Shown here piece after piece: positions 9,118 through 17,377 of a stretch of 64,000 bases of DNA. Numbering within the stretch: position 1 is the stretch's first letter; each line of letters starts with the position of its first letter. Origin of the DNA: Lachnospiraceae bacterium (GTDB taxonomy: Bacteria; Bacillota; Clostridia; Lachnospirales; Lachnospiraceae); contig JAILRO010000012.1 of NCBI GenBank assembly GCA_024698145.1, forward strand, positions 124,001-188,000. Reading direction: 5' to 3'. The notes below the pieces were generated by a model, which did not search any database, was not told where the DNA came from, and was given only the letters and a program-made list of their open reading frames with translations. The translations under genes were made by a program, and so were the position numbers.

Positions 9118-10200
9118 ATGGAAAGAGTTTATAATTTTTCAGCAGGACCGTCAATATTACCTGAGGTTGTATTAAAGCAGGCAGCAGATGAAATGCTTAA
9201 CTACAACGGAACAGGAATGAGCGTAATGGAGATGAGTCACCGTTCAAAAGCATTTGAGGAGATTATCCAGACAGCAGAGAAAGATCTTCGTGATCTTATG
9301 AATATTCCGGATAATTACAAGGTGCTCTTTTTACAGGGTGGTGCTTCACAGCAGTTCGCTGCAATCCCTATGAACCTTATGAAGAATGGTGTTGCAGATT
9401 ACATCATCACAGGACAGTGGGCTAAGAAGGCTTATGAGGAAGCTAAGAAGTATGGTAATGCTAAGGCAGTTGCTTCATCAGCAGACAAGACTTTCTCATA
9501 CATTCCTGATTGTTCAGATCTTGATATTGATGATGATGCAGATTATGTATATATTTGTCATAACAATACAATTTACGGAACAACATTTAAGAAGCTTCCT
9601 AACACAAAGGGTAAGATTCTTGTAGCAGATATGTCTTCAGACATTCTTTCACAGCCTGTAAATGTTGAGGATTACGGTCTCATTTACTTTGGTGTTCAGA
9701 AGAATGTTGGACCTGCCGGTGTTGTAGTTGTTATTATTCGTGAGGACCTTATTCGTGATGACGTTATGGAGGGTACTCCTACAATGCTTAAGTATAAGAC
9801 TCAGGCAGATGCTGATTCTCTTTACAATACACCACCATGCTACGGTATTTATATCTGTGGCAAGGTATTTAAATGGGTTAAAGAGATGGGTGGACTTGAG
9901 GCAATGAAGGTTCACAACGAGAAGAAGGCAGCAATTCTTTACGATTTCCTTGATTCTTCAAAACTTTTCAAGGGTACAGTTGTTAAAGAGGATCGTTCAC
10001 TTATGAACGTACCTTTCGTAACAGGTAATGAGGAGCTTGATGCTAAGTTCGTTAAGGAAGCTACAGCAGCAGGTTTTGTTAACCTCAAAGGTCATAGAAC
10101 AGTTGGTGGTATGCGTGCCTCTATCTACAATGCAATGCCAATCGAGGGTGTTGAGAAGCTTGTAGAGTTCATGAAGAAGTTCGAGGAGGAGAATGCATAA
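9118..10200 (+). CDS. serC: Phosphoserine aminotransferase
   Basis: PLP enzyme that transaminates 3-phosphohydroxypyruvate to phosphoserine, the second step of serine synthesis. The 360-residue length matches the family. It begins with the family hallmark YNFSAGPSILP. The PLP lysine lies in FGVQKNVGPAG (around residue 200), and ADMSSDILSQP precedes it. ATG 9118 follows AGGAGG at normal spacing. The stop codon TAA shares its last base with the serA start (TAATG), so the two genes are probably translationally coupled. They form the upper serine pathway together. Confidence 0.96.
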   Translation: MERVYNFSAGPSILPEVVLKQAADEMLNYNGTGMSVMEMSHRSKAFEEIIQTAEKDLRDLMNIPDNYKVLFLQGGASQQFAAIPMNLMKNGVADYIITGQWAKKAYEEAKKYGNAKAVASSADKTFSYIPDCSDLDIDDDADYVYICHNNTIYGTTFKKLPNTKGKILVADMSSDILSQPVNVEDYGLIYFGVQKNVGPAGVVVVIIREDLIRDDVMEGTPTMLKYKTQADADSLYNTPPCYGIYICGKVFKWVKEMGGLEAMKVHNEKKAAILYDFLDSSKLFKGTVVKEDRSLMNVPFVTGNEELDAKFVKEATAAGFVNLKGHRTVGGMRASIYNAMPIEGVEKLVEFMKKFEEENA

Positions 10201-11363
10201 TGACTAAAGTTAAATGTTTAAACCCAATCGCAGCATGCGGACTTGATTTGTTTTCAGATAATTATGAGATAACAGAGGATATGGCAGGTGCTGATGCGGT
10301 ACTTGTACGTTCTGCTTCAATGCATGATATGGATATGCCTGAAAGCCTTGTTGCAATAGCAAGAGCAGGTGCAGGTGTTAATAACATTCCTCTTGAGGAT
10401 TGTGCTAACAAAGGTATCGTTGTATTTAACACACCCGGTGCTAACGCTAACGGTGTTAAGGAGTTGGTTGTTGCAGGTCTTATGCTTGCATCACGTGACC
10501 TTATGGGTGGATACAACTGGGTTAAAGAAAATGCTTCTGATGCTGATATTGCTAAGAAGGTTGAGAAGCAGAAGAAGGAATATGCAGGTAATGAGATTGC
10601 AGGCAAGAAGCTTGGTGTAATCGGTCTTGGTGCAATCGGTGCTAAGGTTGCCAATATTGCGTTCCGTCTTGGTATGGAAGTATATGGATATGATCCATAT
10701 GTTTCAATTGATGTTGCATGGTCACTTTCACGCCACATTAAGCACATCAAGAATATCGAGGACATTTATAAAGAGTGTGATTACATAACAATTCATGTTC
10801 CTGCACTTGACAGCACAAAGGGAATGCTTAACAAGGAAGCATTTGCAATGATGAAGGACGGAGTAAGAATCCTTAACTTTGCAAGAGACGTGCTTGTTAA
10901 TGATGAGGATATGAAAGAGGCTCTTGCATCAGGTAAGGTTAAGAAGTATGTAACTGACTTCCCTAATCCTGCAATTGCTGGTGTTGATAATGTTGTAACT
11001 CTTCCTCATCTTGGAGCTTCAACAGATGAGTCTGAAGATAACTGTGCTATTATGGCAGTTAAGCAGATTGCAGATTTCATTGAGAACGGTAATATCAAGA
11101 ACTCTGTAAACTATCCTGCTTGTGATGCCGGTAAGTGCGAGACAGCAGCAAGAGTTTGTATCTGTCATAAGAACATTCCTGATATGCTTACAAGATTTAC
11201 AGGAGTATTCTCAAAAGACGGTATCAACATTTCTAACATGGTTAGTAAGTCAAAGGGTGACTGGGCTTACACAATCTTAGACGTTGAGTCTGCAGTTTCA
11301 GACAGCGACAAGTCTGATATCGAGGCAGTTGAAGGCGTTGTTAAGGTAAGAGTAATAGGATAA
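10200..11363 (+). CDS. serA: D-3-phosphoglycerate dehydrogenase with C-terminal ACT domain
   Basis: Oxidises 3-phosphoglycerate to phosphohydroxypyruvate, the committed step to serine. The 387-residue protein has the substrate domain at each end of a Rossmann core (GVIGLGAIGAKVA, around residues 138-150), the HVPALDSTKGM segment, the NFARDVLVNDED arginine region, and PHLGAST with the catalytic histidine. The last ~70 residues (VCICHKNIPDMLTRFTGVF onward) look like an ACT domain, which in this family often binds serine for feedback control. It overlaps serC by one base and ends before a strong terminator. Confidence 0.95.
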   Translation: MTKVKCLNPIAACGLDLFSDNYEITEDMAGADAVLVRSASMHDMDMPESLVAIARAGAGVNNIPLEDCANKGIVVFNTPGANANGVKELVVAGLMLASRDLMGGYNWVKENASDADIAKKVEKQKKEYAGNEIAGKKLGVIGLGAIGAKVANIAFRLGMEVYGYDPYVSIDVAWSLSRHIKHIKNIEDIYKECDYITIHVPALDSTKGMLNKEAFAMMKDGVRILNFARDVLVNDEDMKEALASGKVKKYVTDFPNPAIAGVDNVVTLPHLGASTDESEDNCAIMAVKQIADFIENGNIKNSVNYPACDAGKCETAARVCICHKNIPDMLTRFTGVFSKDGINISNMVSKSKGDWAYTILDVESAVSDSDKSDIEAVEGVVKVRVIG

Positions 11364-11385
11364 TATTAGCAAACGAAAATATAAC

Positions 11386-11420
11386 AAGGTGCGGGATTTT
11401 TTCCGCACCTTTTCTTCTTT
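11386..11420 (+). terminator. Intrinsic terminator after serA
   Basis: Perfect 9-bp stem AAGGTGCGG / CCGCACCTT with a T-rich loop and a T-rich tail. It closes the serC-serA unit and separates it from the two-component system. Confidence 0.88.
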
Positions 11421-11482
11421 ATTACACAATTATGTATTATTATATAATAAGCTAATAGGAATTCGTAATTGGGAGGTATTGT

Positions 11483-12157
11483 ATGGCAGTTAATATTTTG
11501 TTGGCAGATGATGATGAATTATTGAGGAATCTTGTAAAAGAGGTATTGGAAGAAGAAGGATATGTAGTCTTTGATGCCGAAGATGGTGATGAGGCAATAG
11601 ATATCTTCTGGAGCGAGAAAAATCTTTCTTTGGCAATACTTGATATTATGATGCCCGGAACAGATGGTATGGGAGTTCTTAAGGAAATACGTGAGAAATC
11701 CGATATGCCTGTTCTTATGCTTACGGCACTTGGCGATTCGGCAAGTGAACTTAGCGCGCTTAGAAATGGTGCCAACGATTATGTCAGCAAGCCATTCCAT
11801 TACGACATATTAATGGAGAGAGTTAAAAATCTGCTAAAACTTAGCAAAGCAGAAAACTTGGAAAGCCAGGAACTTGGAATTCTCAAAATAGACCCTCCGG
11901 CTCATAAGGTATTTGTAGATGGTGCGGAAGTTGCACTTAACAATAAGGAGTATCTTCTTATTGAACTTCTTATCAATAACAAAAATATTGTTCTTACAAG
12001 AGAAACAATACTTGATAGAATCTGGGGCTTTGACTATGAGGGAGATATAAGAACCATAGATACTCACATTAAGATGCTTCGTGCGAAAATAGGTGAAGCG
12101 GGCAACTACATAAAGACCATTCGTGGTACAGGATATTGTTTTGAGGTGAATGAATGA
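11483..12157 (+). CDS. OmpR-family response regulator
   Basis: Receiver plus winged-helix DNA-binding regulator, 224 residues. The receiver has the acidic pocket (ADDDELL), a phosphoacceptor Asp in ILDIMMPGTDG (around residue 53), the Thr in MLTALGDS and the Lys in VSKPFHYD. The C-terminal half is the OmpR/PhoB effector (LTRETILDRIWGF and RTIDTHIKMLRAKIG). ATG 11483 follows GGGAGG. The gene overlaps the next one, a histidine kinase, by ATGA, so the two form a pair. The signal and regulon are not evident from context. Confidence 0.92.
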   Translation: MAVNILLADDDELLRNLVKEVLEEEGYVVFDAEDGDEAIDIFWSEKNLSLAILDIMMPGTDGMGVLKEIREKSDMPVLMLTALGDSASELSALRNGANDYVSKPFHYDILMERVKNLLKLSKAENLESQELGILKIDPPAHKVFVDGAEVALNNKEYLLIELLINNKNIVLTRETILDRIWGFDYEGDIRTIDTHIKMLRAKIGEAGNYIKTIRGTGYCFEVNE

Positions 12158-13593
12158 AACACTCTATAAAGAAAAGATTCATATCGTTTGGTGTAATAAT
12201 GACAATAGGTTTTATCATGCTTAATATTACAATAACGAACTTTTTGATGATTCCTTTTTCGGTAAAATGCTGGACTATGCAGCTTGACAAGATTGCTGAT
12301 GACATAGAAAAACTTGATGTCAGCGATTACGAGTTTCGAGAATATATGGAGCATGTTGAAGAGGACATCAATACGAGAATCACTATTGTTGATGGTGGCG
12401 GATATGTTGTAGCTTCAACATCGGATACGCTTAAAGAGCAGAAGATATTAGATAAGAATAATCATGCTTACAAAATGTTGTTTGACAATAAGGAAGCTCT
12501 TGATAAAGGCGAGACTTTTTCTTCCAGCAAAACGTTAGGCAATAAAAACAGGGATGGAGTAAGGATATTTCTTATTCATAAGGTTGGAACGGATAGATAT
12601 GCCATATTGTCTCGTTCTTACAGAAGCTTGCAAAACTCATTAAAAATTACTATTTTGTTTGAGATTATTGCGGGTGTAGTATTGCTTGCTTTGGGACTTG
12701 TACTTGTGTGCAGGTGGAGTTTCCATTTTTCAAAACCTATATTACAGATTACCGATGCGGCAGAACATATATCAAATCTTGATTTCGATACAAGAGTAGA
12801 TGTGTGCTGTGATGATGAACTTGGAAAACTTGCAGATGCTGTTAACAGAATGTCGGAACACCTTCAGGATAACGTTGAGCAGATGCAGGAAGATATCGAG
12901 AAAAGAAAGCGTCTGGTCAGAAATCTTTCGCACGAAATTAAATCCCCTATTGCGGTTATTATGGGTTATTCTGATAGGATGAAGGCAATAATAACCAGAA
13001 ATCCGGAAAAAGCAGTTTCTTATTGTGAGATTATTTCAGACGAGAGCAATCGTATAGATATGCTGGTTAAGGAGATGTTAGAGTTTTCCAAACTTGAACA
13101 GGAATATGGTGAACCTAAATGTGACAAGTTAGAAACCAAGCGTTTCTTTGGCGAACTTGAGAAAAGATTTTATCAGGAAAATCCCGATACTGTTATACAG
13201 TTTAAAACAGAGTATGACGAGCAGGATGTAATATATGCGGATTACGTTATGACAGAACGTGCCGTGTATAATCTTATAAGAAATGCTGTTACGTATGCTA
13301 CCGGGGAACCTCCGATAATCAAAGTTTCAGGAAAGAGAAATGAAGATTGTTACGAGTTTACTGTTTATAATTCGGGAAGTTTTATCCCGGATGAGGATAT
13401 ACAGACCGTATGGGAGCCGTTTGGAAAGGTTGACAAGGTAAGAGGCCGTAGCAAGAAGGGTTATGGACTGGGTCTCTCTATTGTAAGAGAGATTGTGGAA
13501 AAGCATAACGGATATTACCGCGTTAATAATCTTGAAGACGGAGTAGCATTTGTTATTGCAATAAGAATTCCGAAAGCTTGTAATATTCAGTAA
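12154..13593 (+). CDS. Sensor histidine kinase, membrane-bound
   Basis: 479-residue sensor kinase partnered with the preceding regulator. A first membrane segment lies near residues 8-30, an extracytoplasmic sensor region follows, and a second membrane segment (ILFEIIAGVVLLALGLVLV) lies near 165-186. Then come a HAMP linker, a HisKA helix with the phosphorylated His in LSHEIKSPIAV (around residue 260), and an ATPase domain with NLIRNAVTYA (N box) and GYGLGLSIVREI (G box). The first four bases overlap the regulator stop, so the pair is coupled. Ligand unknown. Confidence 0.92.
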   Translation: MKHSIKKRFISFGVIMTIGFIMLNITITNFLMIPFSVKCWTMQLDKIADDIEKLDVSDYEFREYMEHVEEDINTRITIVDGGGYVVASTSDTLKEQKILDKNNHAYKMLFDNKEALDKGETFSSSKTLGNKNRDGVRIFLIHKVGTDRYAILSRSYRSLQNSLKITILFEIIAGVVLLALGLVLVCRWSFHFSKPILQITDAAEHISNLDFDTRVDVCCDDELGKLADAVNRMSEHLQDNVEQMQEDIEKRKRLVRNLSHEIKSPIAVIMGYSDRMKAIITRNPEKAVSYCEIISDESNRIDMLVKEMLEFSKLEQEYGEPKCDKLETKRFFGELEKRFYQENPDTVIQFKTEYDEQDVIYADYVMTERAVYNLIRNAVTYATGEPPIIKVSGKRNEDCYEFTVYNSGSFIPDEDIQTVWEPFGKVDKVRGRSKKGYGLGLSIVREIVEKHNGYYRVNNLEDGVAFVIAIRIPKACNIQ

Positions 13594-13599
13594 AAAAAC

Positions 13600-13628
13600 T
13601 TGCGTAATAGAAGAGTTTGGGGTATTAT
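13600..13628 (+). promoter_or_regulatory. Sigma-A-type promoter for asd
   Basis: TTGCGT (13600-13605), a 17-bp spacer and TATTAT (13623-13628), about 70 bp upstream of the asd start codon. Confidence 0.6.
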
Positions 13629-13700
13629 AGAGAATAATTGAGCCGAAGATTACGTGTCTTTGCTCTTTTAATAACAAGTCACGAATTAGGAGATGATAAC

Positions 13701-14792
13701 ATGAGTGAGAAGTTGAAAGTAGGTATCCTTGGCGGTACAGGTATGGTAGGTCAGAGATTTATTTCTTTGTTGGAGAATCATCCATGGTTTGAGGTTGTAA
13801 CAATAGCTGCAAGCCCACGTAGTGCAGGCAAGACGTATGAAGAGGCTGTTGGCGACCGTTGGAAAATGGATACACCAATGCCGGAAGCTGTTAAGAATAT
13901 CATTGTACATAATGTAAATGAAGTCGAAGAAGTAGCTTCAACTGTTGATTTTGTATTCTCAGCTGTTGATATGACAAAGGATGAGATTAAGGCTATTGAG
14001 GAGGCTTATGCAAAAACAGAAACTCCTGTTGTGTCTAATAACTCAGCACATCGTTGGACACCTGATGTTCCTATGGTAGTACCTGAGATCAATCCTGATC
14101 ATATGAAGGTTATAGATTTCCAAAGAAAGCGTCTTGGTACAACAAGAGGTTTTGTTGCAGTTAAGCCTAACTGTTCAATTCAGAGTTATGCACCTGTTCT
14201 TACAGCATGGAAAGAGTTCGAGCCATATGAGGTTGTAGCAACAACATATCAGGCTATTTCGGGTGCAGGTAAGACATTTAAAGATTGGCCGGAGATGGTT
14301 GGTAATATTATTCCTTTCATCGGCGGTGAGGAAGAGAAGTCTGAAAAAGAGCCTCTTCGTATATGGGGACACATTGACGAGAGCAAGGGAGAGATTGTTC
14401 CTGCAACTTCACCGGTTATTACTTGTCAGTGTATAAGAGTTCCGGTACTTAATGGACATACTGCAGCAGTATTTGTTAAGTTTAAGAAGCAGCCTACAAA
14501 AGAGCAGCTTATTCAGAAGTTAGTTGAGTTTAAGGGTGTTCCTCAGGAACTTGAGCTTCCTTCTGCACCTAAGCAGTTCATCCAGTACATGGAAGAGGAT
14601 AATCGTCCACAGGTTGCTCTCGATGTTGATTTTGAGAATGGTATGGGAATCTCAGTTGGACGTATCCGTGAGGATTCTGTATATGATTGGAAGTTTGTAG
14701 GACTTTCTCACAATACTGTAAGAGGTGCTGCGGGTGGTGCGGTACTTTGTGCAGAATTACTTACAAAGCAGGGATACATTTCTAAGAAGTAA
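13701..14792 (+). CDS. asd: Aspartate-semialdehyde dehydrogenase
   Basis: Reduces aspartyl phosphate to aspartate semialdehyde, the branch point to lysine/diaminopimelate, methionine and threonine. The 363-residue protein has the nucleotide motif GILGGTGMVGQRF at its start and the catalytic Cys in VKPNCSIQSY, and resembles the longer archaeal/fungal-type ASADH. The start is ATG 13701, with TAGGAGA eight bases upstream; the longer frame has no ribosome binding site. It has its own promoter and a very strong terminator, so it is probably monocistronic. Confidence 0.94.
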   Translation: MSEKLKVGILGGTGMVGQRFISLLENHPWFEVVTIAASPRSAGKTYEEAVGDRWKMDTPMPEAVKNIIVHNVNEVEEVASTVDFVFSAVDMTKDEIKAIEEAYAKTETPVVSNNSAHRWTPDVPMVVPEINPDHMKVIDFQRKRLGTTRGFVAVKPNCSIQSYAPVLTAWKEFEPYEVVATTYQAISGAGKTFKDWPEMVGNIIPFIGGEEEKSEKEPLRIWGHIDESKGEIVPATSPVITCQCIRVPVLNGHTAAVFVKFKKQPTKEQLIQKLVEFKGVPQELELPSAPKQFIQYMEEDNRPQVALDVDFENGMGISVGRIREDSVYDWKFVGLSHNTVRGAAGGAVLCAELLTKQGYISKK

Positions 14793-14799
14793 TTTTATG

Positions 14800-14839
14800 A
14801 AAGCTTTTATATGCATTATTGCATATAAAAGCTTTTTTT
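14800..14839 (+). terminator. Intrinsic terminator after asd
   Basis: A perfect 16-bp stem (AAAGCTTTTATATGCA with its complement), loop TTAT, followed by a T run. One of the strongest hairpins in the window. Confidence 0.92.
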
Positions 14840-14924
14840 ATTGCAAAATATTCTTTATTCATTAAGTTAAAAGTAGTATAATATATGTAGTTGTTAATTT
14901 GGGCTTACGGGAGAGGGTGTTTAT

Positions 14925-15956
14925 ATGAATGTATGTATTTTTGCTTTTTCAATCAAGGGATGTATATTAAGTGATAAGCTTGAATTATGTTTAGAAGAAG
15001 AAGGGCATGTGGTTTCATCTTATGCCGCAGAGAAGATTGCAGCTATGGCAGGCAAGTTGCCGATTCATAGACTAGAAGCTTCTGTTGCGAACGTATTCTA
15101 TGAGACGGATGCTCTTATTTTTGTTGGTGCGTGTGAAAATGCAGTGAGAGCAATATCACCGTTTATCAGAAGCAAGGCAACCGATCCGGTTGTCGTTGTT
15201 GTTGATGAATCCGGCGAAAGTGTTATTTCGCTTTTGTCAGGACAGATGCTTACAGCTAATGAGTTTGCATACAGCTTATCGGATCAAATCGGTGCAACAC
15301 CGATTATAACTAACGGTGCAGGAAGAGGTGCGGTATTTAATATCGAGGCTTTTGCAAGGAAGAATCATTTATACATTGTTGAGAGCGTGTTAGGAAAAGA
15401 GATGTCTAACGAGCTTTTGTATGGTGAGACTGTCGGCTTCAAGTGTGATTATTACATCGAAGGTAAGATTCCGGATAATCTTAATAATGACAACAAGGAA
15501 AGAGGTATATTTGTTTCTACAGATCTTTTGTCTGATCCGTTTGATAATACGTTACATCTTGTTCCAAAGAATATTATTATCGGACTTACATGTGTTCCGG
15601 GAACAAAGGCGAGCGATATAGAACACTTCCTGATTACTAATCTGGAGAAGTATCATTTACCGGTTTCAAGACTTGGAAGAATATGTTCTTTGCATGCACT
15701 TGATGAGGAGCCGGGCATTGCAGAGGTTGCGGAATCGTTGGGGGTTAAGTATCAGACATATTCAGATGAGACGTTGTTAGAACTTAACGGAACTTTTTCG
15801 GATATAGATACAATTGGTGCCAACTTTAATGTCGATAATGCAAGTGAAAGATGTGCTTTAAGAGGAAGTCATGGAGGCAAGCTTATCATTAAGACACAGG
15901 AAAATAACGGAATATCAATCGCGGCAGCTGTTAAGAAACTGACGATAAGATTCTAA
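14925..15956 (+). CDS. CbiG-like protein (cobalt-precorrin-5A hydrolase family), divergent
   Basis: 343 residues with the CbiG layout. CbiG opens the delta-lactone of cobalt-precorrin-5A in anaerobic cobalamin synthesis. The N-terminal part has VVVVDESGESVISLLSG then TANEFAYSLSDQIGATPI, where typical CbiG has SLLSGHLGGAN; here HLGGAN is replaced by QMLTAN. The C-terminal domain has IIGLTCVPGTKASDIEHFL, HALDEEPGIAEVAESLG and GGKLIIKTQ, all recognisable. No other corrin-ring genes surround it except the partial CbiJ relative 28 bp downstream. It sits behind the asd terminator with an 85-bp leader, too short for a cobalamin riboswitch. The activity may have changed. Confidence 0.75.
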   Translation: MNVCIFAFSIKGCILSDKLELCLEEEGHVVSSYAAEKIAAMAGKLPIHRLEASVANVFYETDALIFVGACENAVRAISPFIRSKATDPVVVVVDESGESVISLLSGQMLTANEFAYSLSDQIGATPIITNGAGRGAVFNIEAFARKNHLYIVESVLGKEMSNELLYGETVGFKCDYYIEGKIPDNLNNDNKERGIFVSTDLLSDPFDNTLHLVPKNIIIGLTCVPGTKASDIEHFLITNLEKYHLPVSRLGRICSLHALDEEPGIAEVAESLGVKYQTYSDETLLELNGTFSDIDTIGANFNVDNASERCALRGSHGGKLIIKTQENNGISIAAAVKKLTIRF

Positions 15957-15984
15957 TTATATAAGTAATTCGGAGGTTTTAATC

Positions 15985-16590
15985 ATGGACAAGAAGGAAC
16001 TTGTAGTACAGAATCAGGGAGTTGTTGCAATTCCCAGAACAGGACTTTCTGTTAAGGGAGAACTTGCTGTCAAAGGTGAACTTGCTAAAATAGAAGAACT
16101 TACAACAAGAGGAGAGTTGTCGGTTATAGGAGAACTTTCCAAGAATAATTCCGGTGAGAAGATTATCATCGTTGAAAGCATTAAGGGTGCGGTTGATTAT
16201 CTTAAGGATACAGAAGGTAATGTATTAACAACTACCGGTGCACTGGAGATATATGAATATGCAAAACTTGATAACTTCAAGGAACGTGTATATTCAAGAG
16301 TTATGTCTAACAGCGATGTTATAAAAGCGTGTGAGGATATCGGCATCAAGGGAAGACATCTTATAGGAATGTACGGACCGTTCAGTAAGAACATGAACTG
16401 TGCGATGATAAAGGATTTTGATATACAGTATCTTGTCACGAAGGACTATGGTATTTCGACAGGCTTTATAGAGAAAATGGAGGCGGCGTTAGAACTTGAC
16501 ATTACTCTTATTGTTGTTGCAACCAACTATACGGAAAGTGCCGGTAACGAACAGGAAATAGTCAGACAGATAAGAGATGAGATGGCATAA
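15985..16590 (+). CDS. CbiJ/CobK C-terminal-domain protein with N-terminal hexapeptide repeat
   Basis: 201 residues. From about residue 60 it aligns by eye with the second half of precorrin-6A reductase: a VES-I--A--YL segment, VLTTTGALEIYEYA, RVMSNSDVIKACEDIGI, GMYGPFSKNMNCAMI, LVTKDYG and FIEKMEAALELDITLIVV. The N-terminal half of the normal enzyme (Rossmann segment and the D-THP motif) is missing. In its place, residues 22-51 are five six-residue repeats ending in GEL or EEL. ATG 15985 has a good CGGAGG. Probably co-transcribed with the CbiG-like gene. Reductase activity is doubtful without the first domain. Confidence 0.72.
   Translation: MDKKELVVQNQGVVAIPRTGLSVKGELAVKGELAKIEELTTRGELSVIGELSKNNSGEKIIIVESIKGAVDYLKDTEGNVLTTTGALEIYEYAKLDNFKERVYSRVMSNSDVIKACEDIGIKGRHLIGMYGPFSKNMNCAMIKDFDIQYLVTKDYGISTGFIEKMEAALELDITLIVVATNYTESAGNEQEIVRQIRDEMA
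16048..16137 (+). repeat. 18-bp-period coding repeat (five hexapeptides)
   Basis: Encodes SVKGEL, AVKGEL, AKIEEL, TTRGEL and SVIGEL in direct succession inside the CbiJ-like gene. DNA identity between units is partial, so the array is old or under selection at the protein level. Confidence 0.8.
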
Positions 16591-16600
16591 TAAATTTTTG

Positions 16601-16629
16601 TTGAAAAATGAAAACTCATCATGTATAAT
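16601..16629 (+). promoter_or_regulatory. Sigma-A-type promoter for efp, inside an inverted repeat
   Basis: TTGAAA (16601-16606), 17-bp spacer, TATAAT (16624-16629). The inverted pair AAAACTCA (16611-16618) and TGAGTTTT (16639-16646) brackets the -10 element. It could serve as operator, as terminator for the upstream gene, or neither. Confidence 0.72.
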
Positions 16630-16668
16630 GGCGATATGTGAGTTTTTCAGTTTAAGGAGGATTAATCA

Positions 16669-17232
16669 ATGGCTACTATTTCGGCAGGAGATTTCAGAAA
16701 TGGTGTAACAATCGAGTTTGAGGGAAATATCTTTCAGATTATTGAGTTTCAGCATGTAAAACCGGGTAAAGGAGCAGCTTTCGTTCGTACAAAGTTAAAG
16801 AATATCGTTAACGGTGGTGTTGTAGAGAAGACTTTCCGTCCTACAGAGAAGTGCGAGACAGCTCATATTGATCGTAAGAACATGCAGTATTTATATGAAG
16901 ATGGAGATCTTTACTATTTCATGGACAACGAGACATATGATCAGATAGCTCTCGGTAAGGACGTTGTAGGAGATTCACTTAAATTTGTTAAAGAGAACGA
17001 GAACGTTAAGGTTGTTTCTCATGCAGGTAACGTATTTGCTATCGAGCCTGAAATCACAGTTGTACTCGAAGTTACAGAGTGCGAGCCTGGTGTTAAGGGT
17101 AACACAGCAACAGGTGCAACAAAGCCTTGTACAGTTGAGACAGGTGCTACACTTAATGTACCTCTCTTCGTTAACCAGGGTGACAAGATTTCTATTGATA
17201 CAAGAACAGGCGAGTATCTTTCAAGAGCATAA
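16669..17232 (+). CDS. efp: Elongation factor P
   Basis: Translation factor that relieves ribosome stalling at polyproline. The 187-residue length is normal, with three beta-barrel domains: KOW-like N-terminus ([14 protein letters not shown]), the [17 protein letters not shown] loop carrying the modifiable lysine region (here PGKG), and a C-terminal OB domain ([19 protein letters not shown] and [12 protein letters not shown]). ATG 16669 follows AAGGAGG. It has its own promoter and a clear terminator, so it is expressed alone between the CbiG/CbiJ-like pair and the sporulation operon. Confidence 0.97.
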   Translation: MATISAGDFRNGVTIEFEGNIFQIIEFQHVKPGKGAAFVRTKLKNIVNGGVVEKTFRPTEKCETAHIDRKNMQYLYEDGDLYYFMDNETYDQIALGKDVVGDSLKFVKENENVKVVSHAGNVFAIEPEITVVLEVTECEPGVKGNTATGATKPCTVETGATLNVPLFVNQGDKISIDTRTGEYLSRA

Positions 17233-17256
17233 TTGTTTATTAAGAGATTTACCCAA

Positions 17257-17290
17257 CAGGGAGAACTTAATTAGTTCTCCCTGTTTTTTT
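17257..17290 (+). terminator. Intrinsic terminator after efp
   Basis: Perfect 10-bp stem CAGGGAGAAC / GTTCTCCCTG, 7-base loop and a run of seven T. Confidence 0.93.
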
Positions 17291-17315
17291 GTTGCGTTAA
17301 CCCCTTTGGTTTTTG

Positions 17316-17343
17316 GCATAATTAAAAGTTTTAATCATATACT
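17316..17343 (+). promoter_or_regulatory. Candidate sigma-E promoter of the spoIIIA operon
   Basis: GCATAAT (17316-17322) and CATATACT (17336-17343) are 13 bp apart and resemble the mother-cell sigma-E -35 and -10 elements. They lie about 35 bp upstream of the spoIIIAA start, where a sigma-E promoter is expected for this operon. Confidence 0.45.
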
Positions 17344-17377
17344 AAAATATGAGCTAAAGTGTTAAGGGGGACGGGTT

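Noticed and set aside
14840-14924. Cobalamin riboswitch before the CbiG-like gene
   Set aside because: The leader is only about 85 bases and lacks a B12-box-like segment.
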